A DNA stretch of 64,000 bases from an uncultured Draconibacterium sp. (GCA_947492175.1 CANLMQ010000022.1:40420-104419), one strand, 5' to 3'; positions 52,898-62,564 are shown, numbered from the stretch's first letter. Made by a program: numbers and translations. The notes: generated by a model from the letters alone, not told the origin.

Positions 52898-53950
52898 TTA
52901 TGAGTTTGCAATACTTCTAAGCTTCGCCAATTGACCCGACGCTAATTTTTCCAAATCAGTTTTTTCAAACCTGCTGCTGTCGAGAATTGGTGCACGCTCT
53001 CCAATTTGCTGTTCAAAAGTTCTTCCCCGACGTGCCATGGTATACACCTGCTCCCAGTACTCAATAACATCTTCCAGGTATTCGGGCAACCAAAACGCTC
53101 TTGATCCGGCATCGTAAATCACACAACGCTCCATCGCATAGGCCGGATTTTCGTACTGGCTTTCAATAAACTCGGGAGCCATTAGCGCCTCTCTTTTTAC
53201 AAGGTCGGTTCCGGTAAGTTTAATTGTTAATGGTGTTTTAATTGTTGGTACAGTAAAGCGGCCTTCAATGTAGCACAAGGTTGTTGACTGATATCCCTCA
53301 AATTTCTCGCGGCAAAGAGCATCCACATTTTCAAGGATTTCCTCTGTCCGCTCTCCTCCAAACGTAAAAAACAGAATGGATTCAATGTTTGTATTATTCA
53401 TTTCGGCTTGTTTAACCAAAGCCTCCAATCCAAACTCGAGGCTTGTACCGGTTGCGACAACATCGCCAATAACAATTTGTGCGGAAAGTGGCATATACAC
53501 CTTTTGATAATCGCTTTCAATAATGTGCCACTCTTCCGACTCCGGATTTCTGCGGGCCCGCTGTGCACTTATAAACGACGAACCATGCAGGTTCCAGCTA
53601 AAAGCATCGGCAATGGCCTCGCGCAAACCGAAATTTAATCCGCCACGCAATATGTTAAAAACTATGGTTTTCCTTTCTTCAAGGCTGATCACCTGCTCTT
53701 CCTGTAAGCTCTTCATTACCATCGAGCAGGCTGTTCGCAATTTTCGGGTATAGTCTACCCCCATTACTGTGGTATCGTTGCAAATGGCACGTGTTTCTTC
53801 ACTGGAAATCACCAACCGGTTGACACTCGTTCTCCCTTCCTCTTCAATTTTATAAATCGAACAGTTATTTCTGTTTGAAATTCTATTCAGCATTTCTTCT
53901 TTAACTTTAAAAAATTTATTGGGAAAACAAGAGACCAGGATAGCCTCCAA
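52898..53950 (-). CDS. Phosphoribosyltransferase-domain protein in a nucleobase salvage operon
   Basis: 350 residues. A type I PRTase fold is indicated by the PRPP loop VIGDVVATGTSLEFGLEAL (about 178-196) and FNILRGGLNFGLREAIADAF. The protein is much longer than typical hypoxanthine or adenine PRTases (about 180 residues). The extra C-terminal region (about 245-350, with MERCVIYDAGSRAFWLPEYL) has no family that I recognise. ATG 53950 is used; ATG 53893 (MLNRISNRN) is possible. First gene before the CodB-like permease. Probably converts the imported base, or a related thing, to a nucleotide. Confidence 0.7.
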   Translation of the reverse strand: MEAILVSCFPNKFFKVKEEMLNRISNRNNCSIYKIEEEGRTSVNRLVISSEETRAICNDTTVMGVDYTRKLRTACSMVMKSLQEEQVISLEERKTIVFNILRGGLNFGLREAIADAFSWNLHGSSFISAQRARRNPESEEWHIIESDYQKVYMPLSAQIVIGDVVATGTSLEFGLEALVKQAEMNNTNIESILFFTFGGERTEEILENVDALCREKFEGYQSTTLCYIEGRFTVPTIKTPLTIKLTGTDLVKREALMAPEFIESQYENPAYAMERCVIYDAGSRAFWLPEYLEDVIEYWEQVYTMARRGRTFEQQIGERAPILDSSRFEKTDLEKLASGQLAKLRSIANS

Positions 53951-53991
53951 GCGCGTCCCGGATATTTAAGAATTCCCCAAATTCCGGACGA

Positions 53992-54022
53992 CAAAAATGC
54001 CTTTTTTATTCTGAAAGTCAAA
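53992..54022 (-). promoter_or_regulatory. Predicted promoter of the phosphoribosyltransferase-permease operon
   Basis: On the minus strand TTTG (54022-54019), 19 bases, CATTTTTG (53999-53992); one base off the consensus. The leader of about 35 bases is too short for a purine riboswitch. Confidence 0.5.
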
Positions 54023-54226
54023 ACTAATTATTGAAAATCTGACTCTCTCTTTTCACTTACCGCAGACATAAACACAAGTTCATAAAAACGAGAAATATTC
54101 TTCTAAAAACAAAGCCTGGAATTAATACAAGACTGCCTGCTACAAATTTAAATTACCAAATGCACCGCACTTTTTCTCTACTTAAATTGTTGTACATTTA
54201 ATTCACTAAAACTAAAACTGTTACAA

Positions 54227-56989
54227 ATGTCGCAACTTGAAACTGTAAAAAAGCAACTTGGAAAACCCTATTCCGATCTCGAATTTTTATTAGGTTGTTT
54301 TAAGGAAGTTTTAACAGAAAATAATGAACCTGAACTGGCCAATTGCATGCCCTGGAACAACTTCTCTGAAATAAACGACTCAAAGCTCCTTTCGCATAAA
54401 CACATTAACATGTTTTCCATTTGTTTTCAGTTGCTTAACCTGGCAGAAACCAACGGAGCCGTACAAAACAGAAGAAAAACGGAAGAGGCCAGTTCGCTGA
54501 ATGCCCTAAACGGACTCTGGGGAAACAGTCTTCAACTGCTTAAAGAAAAAGGATTCAACGAAGAAACCATACGAAACACCTTAAATAAAATTGACGTTCA
54601 GCCTGTATTAACCGCACACCCCACCGAAGCCAAAAGACCCGTTATCCTAAAAAAATACCGCGAATTATACCTGCTGATGGTAAAACGCGAAAACTCGATG
54701 TATAATTCATTTGAAAGAGAAGAGAACAGAAATGAAATAAAAAGAATTATCTCTTCAATATGGCATATCGACGAATTCTACCTGGAAAAACCTACTGTTG
54801 AAACCGAACTCGAAAATGTAATTCATTATTTTGTAAATGTATTTACCGAAACTGTTCCCTTACTAAACCGCCGACTAATACAGGCATGGGAATTCTCCGG
54901 GTTTAACCCGAAGCAATTAATAAGTGAAAATCATTTCCCAAAATTAAAATTCGGAACCTGGATTGGAGGAGATCGCGACGGACACCCTTTAGTTACTGCC
55001 GGGGTAACACAAAATACCTTATTAAAACTACGTTTAAATGCCTTCCTTGTACTAAAACAGGAATTAATTAAACTCTCGGAAGATCTCAGTTTCTATTTCA
55101 ATATCTCTTCGTTGCCGCCAACTATTCTTAACCGATTTAAAGTAATGGTGGCCGAAATGGGCAACCAAACCAAAACAATTATTGCCTCATCGCGAAAAGA
55201 AGCATTTAAATTATATGTACTACTTCTCATAAATAAGCTCCCTATTAATATCGGGAAAGCAAGATCGTTTGAGCTGGAGGACAAAAAAGGAAGTTACAAT
55301 CAATCGGAACAATTAATAAACGACCTGGAAACACTTCGACACGCCTTGCTCGAAAACAAATACAACGATTTGGCCAACTATGCAGTAAACCGAACAATAC
55401 AATTTGTTCATACTTTTGGGTTTCATCTGGCAGAACTCGACATTCGGCAAAACAGCCAGTATTACAATAGTGCCTTTAAGCAACTGGTTTACAAAGCAGC
55501 CCCCTTAAACCAAAAATCGACAGAGTGGACAGAAAAATTTAAAACCGAAATAATTGAGAAAGAATTATTATCTGCCCGGCCATTTATCCGCGATCACAAC
55601 GAGCTTCCTGAAGAATCAAAAAAAACAATAAGTTGTTTCGATGTACTAAACCAGCACATTTTGCAGTACTCTGCCAACGGGCTGGGTTCATTAATTGTTA
55701 GCATGACCAAAAATGCCACCGATCTCCTTACGGTATTTATTTTGGCAAGAGAAGCCGGACTGACTTTTTTCGACAAAACCATGATCGTAAAATTACATGT
55801 TGTCCCTCTTTTCGAAACTATCCAGGATTTGATTGAAAGCCCCGCCATTCTGGATGAATACTTCAGCTATCCCGAAGTACAAAACAGCCTGGAATACCAG
55901 CGTAAGGTTAAAAACCTGCCCGAAAAAACCCAGGAGATTATGATTGGCTACAGCGACAGTAACAAAGATGGTGGCATCCTGGCAAGCACCTGGTACCTGC
56001 ATAAGGCCCAGAAAGAGCTAACCGAAACAGGGAAAAAGTTTGGAATACGTATAAAATTCTTTCATGGCAAAGGAGGATCGATAAGCAGGGGAGCCGGGCC
56101 CGTACATTGGTTTTTACGATCGCTGCCCCATGCTACTCTCTCGGGTACTTTTAAAATTACGGAACAGGGCGAGAGCATCGAAAAAAAATATGCCAATAAA
56201 ATAAATGCCGTTTACAACCTGGAATTAATGCTTGCCGGAAACACATTAAACTCCCTGTTGCATAAAACAAGGAAGAAAAGCACAAACGAAGCAGATGAAA
56301 TAATGGAATTTATGGGAGAAGAAAGTTTTAAGATTTACTCAAAACTTCTTGAAAACAAGCATTTTCTTGATTTTTACCGGCAGGCCACTCCTATCGATGT
56401 TATTGAAGAAAGTAAAATTGGATCGCGCCCCTCGCGACGAACAGGAAAACAAAGCTTCTCCGACTTAAGGGCTATTCCATGGGTTTTCAGTTGGGGGCAA
56501 TCAAGGTTTCACATTACCAGTTGGTACGGAGTAGGTTCTACTCTTGAAAAAATGCAAAAAGAATATCCCGAAAAATACAAAACGCTAAAACAGCTGATTC
56601 CGAAAAACCAATTTATAAGGTATGTACTTACCAATATCGATACCAGCCTGGCCAGTACCGACGAAGAGATTATGAAAATCTATGCCGGGCTTGTGGAAAA
56701 CAAAGAAACCAGAGAAACCATAATGAACCTGCTTTCAACTGAGCTTCAGAAAACACGGCAACTAATGGCCGGATTGCTGCGACGCCCAATAAACGAAAGA
56801 AGAAAAAGCCACTACTACTCCACACAGCTACGTGCCGAAGCTTTAATCCCTTTACATAAGAACCAGATATTCTACCTTCGCAAATGGCGCGAACTAAAAA
56901 ATAAAGATTCTGAAAATGAGAAAAAAATATTAAACCAGTTACTTATTTCGGTAAATGCAATTGCAAACGCAATGGGTAGCACCGGCTAG
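54227..56989 (+). CDS. ppc: Phosphoenolpyruvate carboxylase
   Basis: 920 residues with the catalytic blocks in order: VLTAHPTEAKR (about 127-137, catalytic His), GGDRDGHP, LAELDIRQNS, MIGYSDSNKDGG, FHGKGGSISRGAGP, TEQGESIEKKY and GSRPSRRTG. It carboxylates PEP to oxaloacetate to refill the TCA intermediates and, in fermentative Bacteroidota, to start the succinate branch. It is divergent from the phosphoribosyltransferase operon and appears monocistronic. Confidence 0.96.
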   Translation: MSQLETVKKQLGKPYSDLEFLLGCFKEVLTENNEPELANCMPWNNFSEINDSKLLSHKHINMFSICFQLLNLAETNGAVQNRRKTEEASSLNALNGLWGNSLQLLKEKGFNEETIRNTLNKIDVQPVLTAHPTEAKRPVILKKYRELYLLMVKRENSMYNSFEREENRNEIKRIISSIWHIDEFYLEKPTVETELENVIHYFVNVFTETVPLLNRRLIQAWEFSGFNPKQLISENHFPKLKFGTWIGGDRDGHPLVTAGVTQNTLLKLRLNAFLVLKQELIKLSEDLSFYFNISSLPPTILNRFKVMVAEMGNQTKTIIASSRKEAFKLYVLLLINKLPINIGKARSFELEDKKGSYNQSEQLINDLETLRHALLENKYNDLANYAVNRTIQFVHTFGFHLAELDIRQNSQYYNSAFKQLVYKAAPLNQKSTEWTEKFKTEIIEKELLSARPFIRDHNELPEESKKTISCFDVLNQHILQYSANGLGSLIVSMTKNATDLLTVFILAREAGLTFFDKTMIVKLHVVPLFETIQDLIESPAILDEYFSYPEVQNSLEYQRKVKNLPEKTQEIMIGYSDSNKDGGILASTWYLHKAQKELTETGKKFGIRIKFFHGKGGSISRGAGPVHWFLRSLPHATLSGTFKITEQGESIEKKYANKINAVYNLELMLAGNTLNSLLHKTRKKSTNEADEIMEFMGEESFKIYSKLLENKHFLDFYRQATPIDVIEESKIGSRPSRRTGKQSFSDLRAIPWVFSWGQSRFHITSWYGVGSTLEKMQKEYPEKYKTLKQLIPKNQFIRYVLTNIDTSLASTDEEIMKIYAGLVENKETRETIMNLLSTELQKTRQLMAGLLRRPINERRKSHYYSTQLRAEALIPLHKNQIFYLRKWRELKNKDSENEKKILNQLLISVNAIANAMGSTG

Positions 56990-57123
56990 TTACAGGCGGG
57001 TTTATAAGATTGTATGCAGGTTTGCCATGTATTTTCAGAGAAGTAAAGAGTTTGAGTAATTGATCATACTCAGCTATTGCCGCTACAAACAACAAGATCT
57101 CCCTCCTTCGGCACAGACGAGAA

Positions 57124-58365
57124 CTAGATGGGCAAACTTTGCGCATGTTCTTCTTTAAGGCAATATTTCAGAATATTTTCGGCAACACTCCTATGCTCCT
57201 TTTCTTCTGCTTCAAGAAAATTAACAGCCTTATTAAACAACTTGCCACATCCTGCATTCCGGAAAATCAGTTCCAGTTCCTTATTTTCTTCAATATCGGT
57301 TTTTTGGAATGTACTTAAGCGGTCTATATTCCAGTATTTCATATCTATTTTCGATAGCCCGGTTAACTCTTTTAGTTTTTCCCCTTCGGGAGTTGCCTGG
57401 TTGGTAAGAAGCAGAAATGTTTTTATCAGCAAAACATTATCTACTATTTCTACCAGCAAATAGCCCAGTTTTGTTTGCCCATATACATAATCAACAAGTA
57501 TTTTTCCGCGAAAGAATGTAATAACCGGTTTTTGAAAAGAAAGATACACATAGACCTCCAAACAATCGCGACTGAGCGTATCTAACCGTTCGGTTAACCG
57601 GTTTATAGCATGCATTTGAATATAAACAGGAATATCGATAGTATTAAATGGTGTTGGTTTTTCGAACGATGAGCGTTTTACCGATGCCCATTCAGGATAA
57701 ATCTTATAATAAGCATAAGACCCAACCCGAAACGCAGGCCGGGCATTGCCATATAGTCGAAATTTCTTTTCCTGACAGGGATATGCGTTAAGTTCATACA
57801 CCAGTCCTGTTATTCGCCCCGAAATTTCGTCGGCAATTTGCACTTTTACATGTACCAGTATCTTATTTAGTTCGGAAGCTATCATTGAAAGACCACTACA
57901 AAATGCCCAAAGATGCGACCTGAAATTTATTTCGGCCTGCACAACATCCAACCTCTCTTTCATAACCTTATAAGCTTCCTGCATTTCCGGCTTTTGCTGT
58001 TCTGCAAACCAATTCTGCAAACCATACAAACACAGGCCGTAGGTGTAAAACTCTTTAACCGACATGGTATAACCACTGTTTTTAATGGTCACCCTGGTTT
58101 GTTGCGCTTCCTCATCAATCAACTCTTTCAGGTGCTTTATTTCGCTGTTACTTAAACAAGAGCAATCTCCCAGGCGAATTTTTAACGAGCTGTCTTTCAT
58201 CTGGTATAATGCTTGTTTATGCGTTGGTGTTAGCACCCGGTATACCTGTTCGCAACCACTTTCGATAAAAATATGTTTTAAACGCCTGACAAAATGATTT
58301 CGTTTTTCAGCCTCAAGTTGTTTCCTGTTGCTGTTTGGTTTCTTTTTTTTTCGTATTCGGCTCAT
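57124..58365 (-). CDS. Protein of unknown function (413 residues)
   Basis: I do not recognise this family. The N-terminus is very basic (MSRIRKKKKPNSNRKQ), consistent with nucleic-acid contact. The body mixes helices and strands without signal peptide or transmembrane segments. Recurrent features include CSCLSNSEIKHLKELI, INRLTERLDTLSRDCLEVYVYLSFQKP (split by loops) and LLIKTFLLLTNQATPEG. It converges with ppc, 134 bases apart. Base composition is similar to the neighbouring genes. Confidence 0.65.
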   Translation of the reverse strand: MSRIRKKKKPNSNRKQLEAEKRNHFVRRLKHIFIESGCEQVYRVLTPTHKQALYQMKDSSLKIRLGDCSCLSNSEIKHLKELIDEEAQQTRVTIKNSGYTMSVKEFYTYGLCLYGLQNWFAEQQKPEMQEAYKVMKERLDVVQAEINFRSHLWAFCSGLSMIASELNKILVHVKVQIADEISGRITGLVYELNAYPCQEKKFRLYGNARPAFRVGSYAYYKIYPEWASVKRSSFEKPTPFNTIDIPVYIQMHAINRLTERLDTLSRDCLEVYVYLSFQKPVITFFRGKILVDYVYGQTKLGYLLVEIVDNVLLIKTFLLLTNQATPEGEKLKELTGLSKIDMKYWNIDRLSTFQKTDIEENKELELIFRNAGCGKLFNKAVNFLEAEEKEHRSVAENILKYCLKEEHAQSLPI

Positions 58366-58453
58366 GGGTTTAAGTTTTTATATTACTAGGATGAAGAAGT
58401 CCTTGCAATTTTTTATTTTTAAAGGAACGCGATATTATTGTACACCGGCGGGT

Positions 58454-60184
58454 TTACGTTATTATTTCATCTATTTCTTTTTTTAGTTCTTGATAGTCAA
58501 CTTTGGATAAAATGGTTACCTGTTGGTCGAATGCAAATTTTATAGAACCTTTTATTTCGTAAGAGCAATCCTTTTGTCTATAAACATCCAGACCTGATTT
58601 TCCTATTATTGAGATGACATTTACTTTTTCTGTTTTGGCAATATCTAATTTGTCAACCATCTCAATCGTAAAAAGAAACTCTACCAAATCATGTGACGAC
58701 AATTTACCTTTCTCATTTAAGCTTTTTAATAGAAACGCATGCATCCTGATGTAATAAATTACGTTTTTCTTTTTCTCAAGCCATTCTTTTAATTGGTAAT
58801 CGTTAAAGAAATCAACCTTATAAACATCATAATTAACAGCTTTTAAGGAGGTTGAATATGCTTTTCCCATGTACTTTTCGAAAGCATCATCCTGTTGTCT
58901 CTCTGTTAAGTTTTTTGAATTGTAAATTATAGATAATGAAGAAGATATGTCCAGTGAATAATATTCATAAACATTTTTATTTCCTAATTCAATCGATTTC
59001 CCTAAAATTTCAAAATATAAATCAGGTAAGTCATTTGTCACATAAATCCAATATTGGTTTACTTCATCAAATTTAAATTCTTTGTATGCTTCTCTTTTTA
59101 GTATATAACTTCGTGGATTTGTTGGTAATTCTTCATCCGAATAATTGATAGACTCAATGTGTTTATTAAATAACAAATTGAGTTCTTTGAGAATATCTTT
59201 TTGAATATTGAAGAAACGATTGTTTTCAATTATTAGGCTGAACAAACTTTGTAATGATTTATCAACAGGGTTATTTCGAAGGTGTAATATTTTTTTATCT
59301 GCAAGGTGATCATGGGTTCTAAACAATAGTGCTATTAAGACTTTGACAGTTATGTAATCTAACATATCAACTGAGCGTTCTTTGAAGTGGTCGCATATAT
59401 AGGTGAACGCAAATAAATTTGAATTAAGTTTTTTTAAATGATGTGATTTTTCAAGTGGAGATATGAGTTTATTATAAGTACCATTTATTATTATTTGAGG
59501 TAAACTCCAATCATTTTCTTTAATTGCATTAACACCTATTTCTTTAAGCATAATTATTTTGTTCTTGTCCATTAACTCGTAAAAATCCATATGGTCCTCT
59601 GTTTCTGGCGGCTCATATAAATTGAGGATGTCATCTTCAGAAATAGCTTCTAATAAATTGGTAATTCTGCTATTTGAATTAGTATACTCCAATGATAAAA
59701 TAAGGAGAGGAAACTGAGCAATGATAAATATAAAAGTAACTATACTAGCGATGTATATAATCGTTAATCCTTGATTTGGAGCTAATGATTTATAAGAAAA
59801 AATTGATAATGATAAGAATAGAAAAGCACCGCCAAACAGTGAGAAGATATTTTTAATCCACGGATTACTTAGTATGAAATCAAATGAGTTTCGTTTAATC
59901 GATTTTAGTGTTGAACTATAAACTACGAGTAATATTGTTAAAATAATGCTTGATGAACCTATTATTGAAGACCACAATGCAAAAAGATAGCTATCTGGAT
60001 TTTTAACAGATTCAAGATTTAAAAAATCAGGAACTATACCAACGTCAAAGATTGAGATTAGTAGAAACATGACAAAAAATCCTGCAAGAATTTTATAATC
60101 AAACAATTTTTTTATTGTAACAGTAAGTTCTTTCATAGTAGCTAATTCAACCTTGCTCTTAACTAATTTCTCAGTTTTCATCAA
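58454..60184 (-). CDS. Multi-pass membrane protein of unknown function (576 residues)
   Basis: The protein has four hydrophobic segments near the N-terminus (about 32-52, 68-90, 110-130, 140-165). A long cytoplasmic-type helical region of about 400 residues follows without recognisable motifs. The topology recalls DUF2254-like proteins (SILLTILL region followed by SLKSIKRNSFDFIL), but I cannot confirm this. The gene is strikingly AT-rich compared with the 60251-60895 gene next to it, which fits recent acquisition. ATG 60184 is one of two adjacent Met codons. Confidence 0.65.
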   Translation of the reverse strand: MMKTEKLVKSKVELATMKELTVTIKKLFDYKILAGFFVMFLLISIFDVGIVPDFLNLESVKNPDSYLFALWSSIIGSSSIILTILLVVYSSTLKSIKRNSFDFILSNPWIKNIFSLFGGAFLFLSLSIFSYKSLAPNQGLTIIYIASIVTFIFIIAQFPLLILSLEYTNSNSRITNLLEAISEDDILNLYEPPETEDHMDFYELMDKNKIIMLKEIGVNAIKENDWSLPQIIINGTYNKLISPLEKSHHLKKLNSNLFAFTYICDHFKERSVDMLDYITVKVLIALLFRTHDHLADKKILHLRNNPVDKSLQSLFSLIIENNRFFNIQKDILKELNLLFNKHIESINYSDEELPTNPRSYILKREAYKEFKFDEVNQYWIYVTNDLPDLYFEILGKSIELGNKNVYEYYSLDISSSLSIIYNSKNLTERQQDDAFEKYMGKAYSTSLKAVNYDVYKVDFFNDYQLKEWLEKKKNVIYYIRMHAFLLKSLNEKGKLSSHDLVEFLFTIEMVDKLDIAKTEKVNVISIIGKSGLDVYRQKDCSYEIKGSIKFAFDQQVTILSKVDYQELKKEIDEIIT

Positions 60185-60250
60185 TGTAAAAAGAAACCCG
60201 GCGCAAAACCGGGCTTCAAGTCTAACCTTTAAACATATTAATCATGTCGA

Positions 60251-60895
60251 TTAACTGTCAACAATAACGCGTGCGGCCTCGTATCCGTTATAAAAATTAG
60301 GGTCGCGCCGCTTAAAAATACTCATTACTTTGTCGAGCTTTTCCAGCGTGTCTTTAGCTTCGCCAAAAAGCAATTCCAGCTCTTTGGTTGCCTGTACCGA
60401 TGCCACTTGGTAGGCGCGCGGCTGCCCGTTAAGCACCAGGAACCCGTCGAAGTCGGTCTTCAGGCCCTCTACCTGTTCGGCAGTTACACCATATTCGCCC
60501 GTTAATACTTCCAGGTTGTCTTCGGCTGCTGCAACAACGGCCTTTACTGCCGGAATAAAATCGGCATTACGCATCCGGTTCAGGTCGCTGTAGCTTGTTG
60601 CCATCTGGTTGGCCAGCTTGTTGTTGCCCGTAACCAGCGCAAAAGCTTCGATACTGTCGTTCAGGATATCGGCCTTCCGGGCCACAGTACTTTTTACCTG
60701 TGTTTTGTTTTTGCCCAGGTACACCTGCGCCTGCTGCTGGGCATACTGTGCAGCGTCGATCTGCATAACAATACCTGAAAATTCGTTTTTAAACTCTCCT
60801 ACTTTGGGGATCGATGACCAAAGTGCTGAATTGTTGTCGAGAAAAGAGATAACAGTGTCGTACATCTCTTTTTGATTAATTTGGGTTTTATTCAT
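60251..60895 (-). CDS. All-helical protein of unknown function (214 residues)
   Basis: The protein is predicted almost wholly helical with no signal peptide or transmembrane segment. It begins MNKTQINQKEMYDTVISFLD and contains long amphipathic stretches (AQYAQQQAQVYLGK, ADILNDSIEAFALVTGNN). The gene is visibly richer in GC than both neighbours. I do not recognise the family with certainty. It lies 66 bases upstream of the AT-rich membrane protein gene on the same strand. Confidence 0.65.
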   Translation of the reverse strand: MNKTQINQKEMYDTVISFLDNNSALWSSIPKVGEFKNEFSGIVMQIDAAQYAQQQAQVYLGKNKTQVKSTVARKADILNDSIEAFALVTGNNKLANQMATSYSDLNRMRNADFIPAVKAVVAAAEDNLEVLTGEYGVTAEQVEGLKTDFDGFLVLNGQPRAYQVASVQATKELELLFGEAKDTLEKLDKVMSIFKRRDPNFYNGYEAARVIVDS

Positions 60896-60984
60896 TGTTT
60901 GAGAATAAAGGATTAATTATACTGCTAGTTAAGGATTTATATGTTAATAAACAAACTTATGTGCGGATATTTTCTGATTAGTGC

Positions 60985-61092
60985 CGGAGAAGTTGAGCCA
61001 ATCCCCCACTGGGCTTCACCCCTCAGCCTAAGGGAATTGGGCTAAAGCCCCACACACACCTTCCTGCTTAACCACGGGCATAAATGCCCGTG
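60985..61092. repeat. REP-like GC-rich structured repeat
   Basis: The segment holds nested inverted sequences (CCAATCCCCC with GGGAATTGG, then GGGCTAAAGCCC) and ends with a perfect palindrome, CACGGGCAT (61073-61081), AA, ATGCCCGTG (61084-61092). It stands out in composition from the AT-rich surroundings and resembles REP-type units. No transposase is nearby. Confidence 0.55.
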
Positions 61093-61227
61093 TTAGTCAT
61101 TCACTCATCTTTGCGAACTCCAGCAAACAGACGAACTGCTTCTCTTGAAGTGATTGTTGCTGAATCCAACCCTCATTGTTATAGTCAGGGCAAGAATTGC
61201 ATAGATTTAAGAGATTATTGCACAAGT

Positions 61228-61435
61228 CTGAGTGGTTATTGCAGCGATTGAAGAAGCCATTGCATAAACCTGAATGGTTATTGCAGCGACTGAAGAAGCC
61301 ATTGCATAAACCTGAATGGTTATTGCAGCGACTGAAGAAGCCATTGCATAAACCTGAGCGGTTATTGCAGCGATTGAAGAGGTCGTTGCATAAACCTGAG
61401 TGGTTATTGCAGCGGTTGAAGAAGGCATTGTAAAC
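61228..61435. repeat. 42-base tandem repeat, about five copies
   Basis: Units of 42 bases start at 61228, 61270, 61312, 61354 and 61396; copies 2 and 3 are identical, the others differ at a few positions and the last lacks two bases. The unit begins CTGAATGGTTATTGCAGCG. Because 42 is divisible by three, several frames stay open on both strands (for example a 14-residue unit HKPEWLLQRLKKPL), but none has a convincing start context or family. I regard it as a non-coding repeat with possible coding potential. Confidence 0.85.
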
Positions 61436-61452
61436 CTGCAACAAAAAGCTAT

Positions 61453-61480
61453 AAAAAAAGCCGGTATTAAACCGGCTTTT
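61453..61480. terminator. Bidirectional terminator next to the DUF1080 gene
   Basis: AAAAAAAGCCGGT (61453-61465), five bases, ACCGGCTTTT (61471-61480), with T runs on both strands. It ends the DUF1080 transcript 42 bases after its stop. Confidence 0.8.
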
Positions 61481-61521
61481 ATACCTCCCCAATTACAGGA
61501 AGTTATGTCTTAATCTTTATA

Positions 61522-62508
61522 TTAGTTAACCGACGGTGTAACAACAAATTTGCGAAATTCCACCGGCCCGTGATCTCCCTGAATCTGAAATGGACCAGGT
61601 TCTCCTTCTTTGCTATCAAGCGAGCCTCCTGTAATTCCGGGAATAGGGCGGTTCGAAATAACTTCTGTTCCATTAAGCGAAACTGTAACATGACGCCCAA
61701 CAAGTGTCACGTCATACGTTTGCCATTCGCCCGGAGCATTAGCTGCATAAACCGCTGGAGCAATAAAACCGTAAATACCACCGATACTAACCTCATCGGT
61801 TCTTCCTTTTGAATCTTCAATCTGAAGTTCGTGACGACCACGAAGATAAATTCCACTGTTACTTCCTGCAGGGTAACGGAACTCAACGTGGAGTTTGAAA
61901 TCGTCAAATTTTTGAATGCTAACCAGGTTACCGCCTGATTCTGTATTAACCATTACACCATCAATCATCTGAAATTTACAGTTTTCAGGAATAATCCACT
62001 TGTCCATGGTTTCGGTGATCAGGTTTACAGGATTTCCCCAAACTGGTGGCTCTGTTCTTTCCAACGAAGGAGCACGAACACCTGTCCATTCCAGCTTATT
62101 GCCTTTAAGCATTTGATAACCCGTAAGTTTATCGTCTTTTAAAGAAAACTCAAAATATAAGTCTTCAATATCCATCCATTGCGGAGGGATTGTGAAATGA
62201 TACTTATCCTTATCGGCATCGTACTGAATCTCTGCAATTGGTCTTGCACTACCTTCGTACCCTACATAGTATCCAACAAGAGTTGAAAAACCCGATAACT
62301 TAACCTGAAGCCAACCCGGAAAACCATCTGAAGCCATTAATCCGTGTCTGAAAAGTCCGAGATTTTCGATCTGATCTTCATCCATATTTATGGTTAGATC
62401 CCACTTGCCTATCAATTTCGAGTCGCTCTCAACACGTTGTGCCTGCGCAGGAACAAAACCAATTAAAGCAAATGCAAATAATAAAATAAAAGCTTTTAGT
62501 TTGTACAT
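61522..62508 (-). CDS. Secreted DUF1080 (3-keto-disaccharide hydrolase-like) protein
   Basis: 328 residues with a signal peptide (1-23, ending PAQAQ). A lipocalin-like N-terminal part (WDLTINMD through GYQMLKGNKLEWTG, about 30-140) precedes a DUF1080 jelly roll (about 165-325; FDDFKLHVEFRYPAGSNSGIYLRGRHELQI, interrupted by turns, and GEWQTYDVTLVGRHVTVSLNG). DUF1080 is related to concanavalin-like glycan-active folds, and some members hydrolyse 3-keto-glycosides. It is periplasmic or surface exposed. No sugar-utilisation genes are adjacent except the distant GH109-like gene. Confidence 0.88.
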   Translation of the reverse strand: MYKLKAFILLFAFALIGFVPAQAQRVESDSKLIGKWDLTINMDEDQIENLGLFRHGLMASDGFPGWLQVKLSGFSTLVGYYVGYEGSARPIAEIQYDADKDKYHFTIPPQWMDIEDLYFEFSLKDDKLTGYQMLKGNKLEWTGVRAPSLERTEPPVWGNPVNLITETMDKWIIPENCKFQMIDGVMVNTESGGNLVSIQKFDDFKLHVEFRYPAGSNSGIYLRGRHELQIEDSKGRTDEVSIGGIYGFIAPAVYAANAPGEWQTYDVTLVGRHVTVSLNGTEVISNRPIPGITGGSLDSKEGEPGPFQIQGDHGPVEFRKFVVTPSVN

Positions 62509-62556
62509 AACATATCTATTTTGATTAGTAAAATCACATTTTAGTTTTTACAAACA

Positions 62557-62564
62557 CAAATCTA
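62557..62564 (-). promoter_or_regulatory. Possible -7 element of the DUF1080 gene
   Basis: TAGATTTG on the minus strand, 49 bases before the start codon. A -33 element is not clear. Confidence 0.4.

Noticed and set aside
53951..54226. Purine riboswitch before the phosphoribosyltransferase-permease operon
   Set aside because: The predicted leader is about 35 bases and I see no three-way-junction pattern.
61228..61435. CRISPR array
   Set aside because: The units are contiguous 42-base tandem copies with no unique spacers, and no cas genes are in the window.
61097..61492. Minus-strand repeat protein of 131 residues, and the alternative frames across the tandem repeat
   Set aside because: Several frames are open simply because the 42-base unit has few stops. 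None has a signal, a family or a good start, so no CDS is listed.
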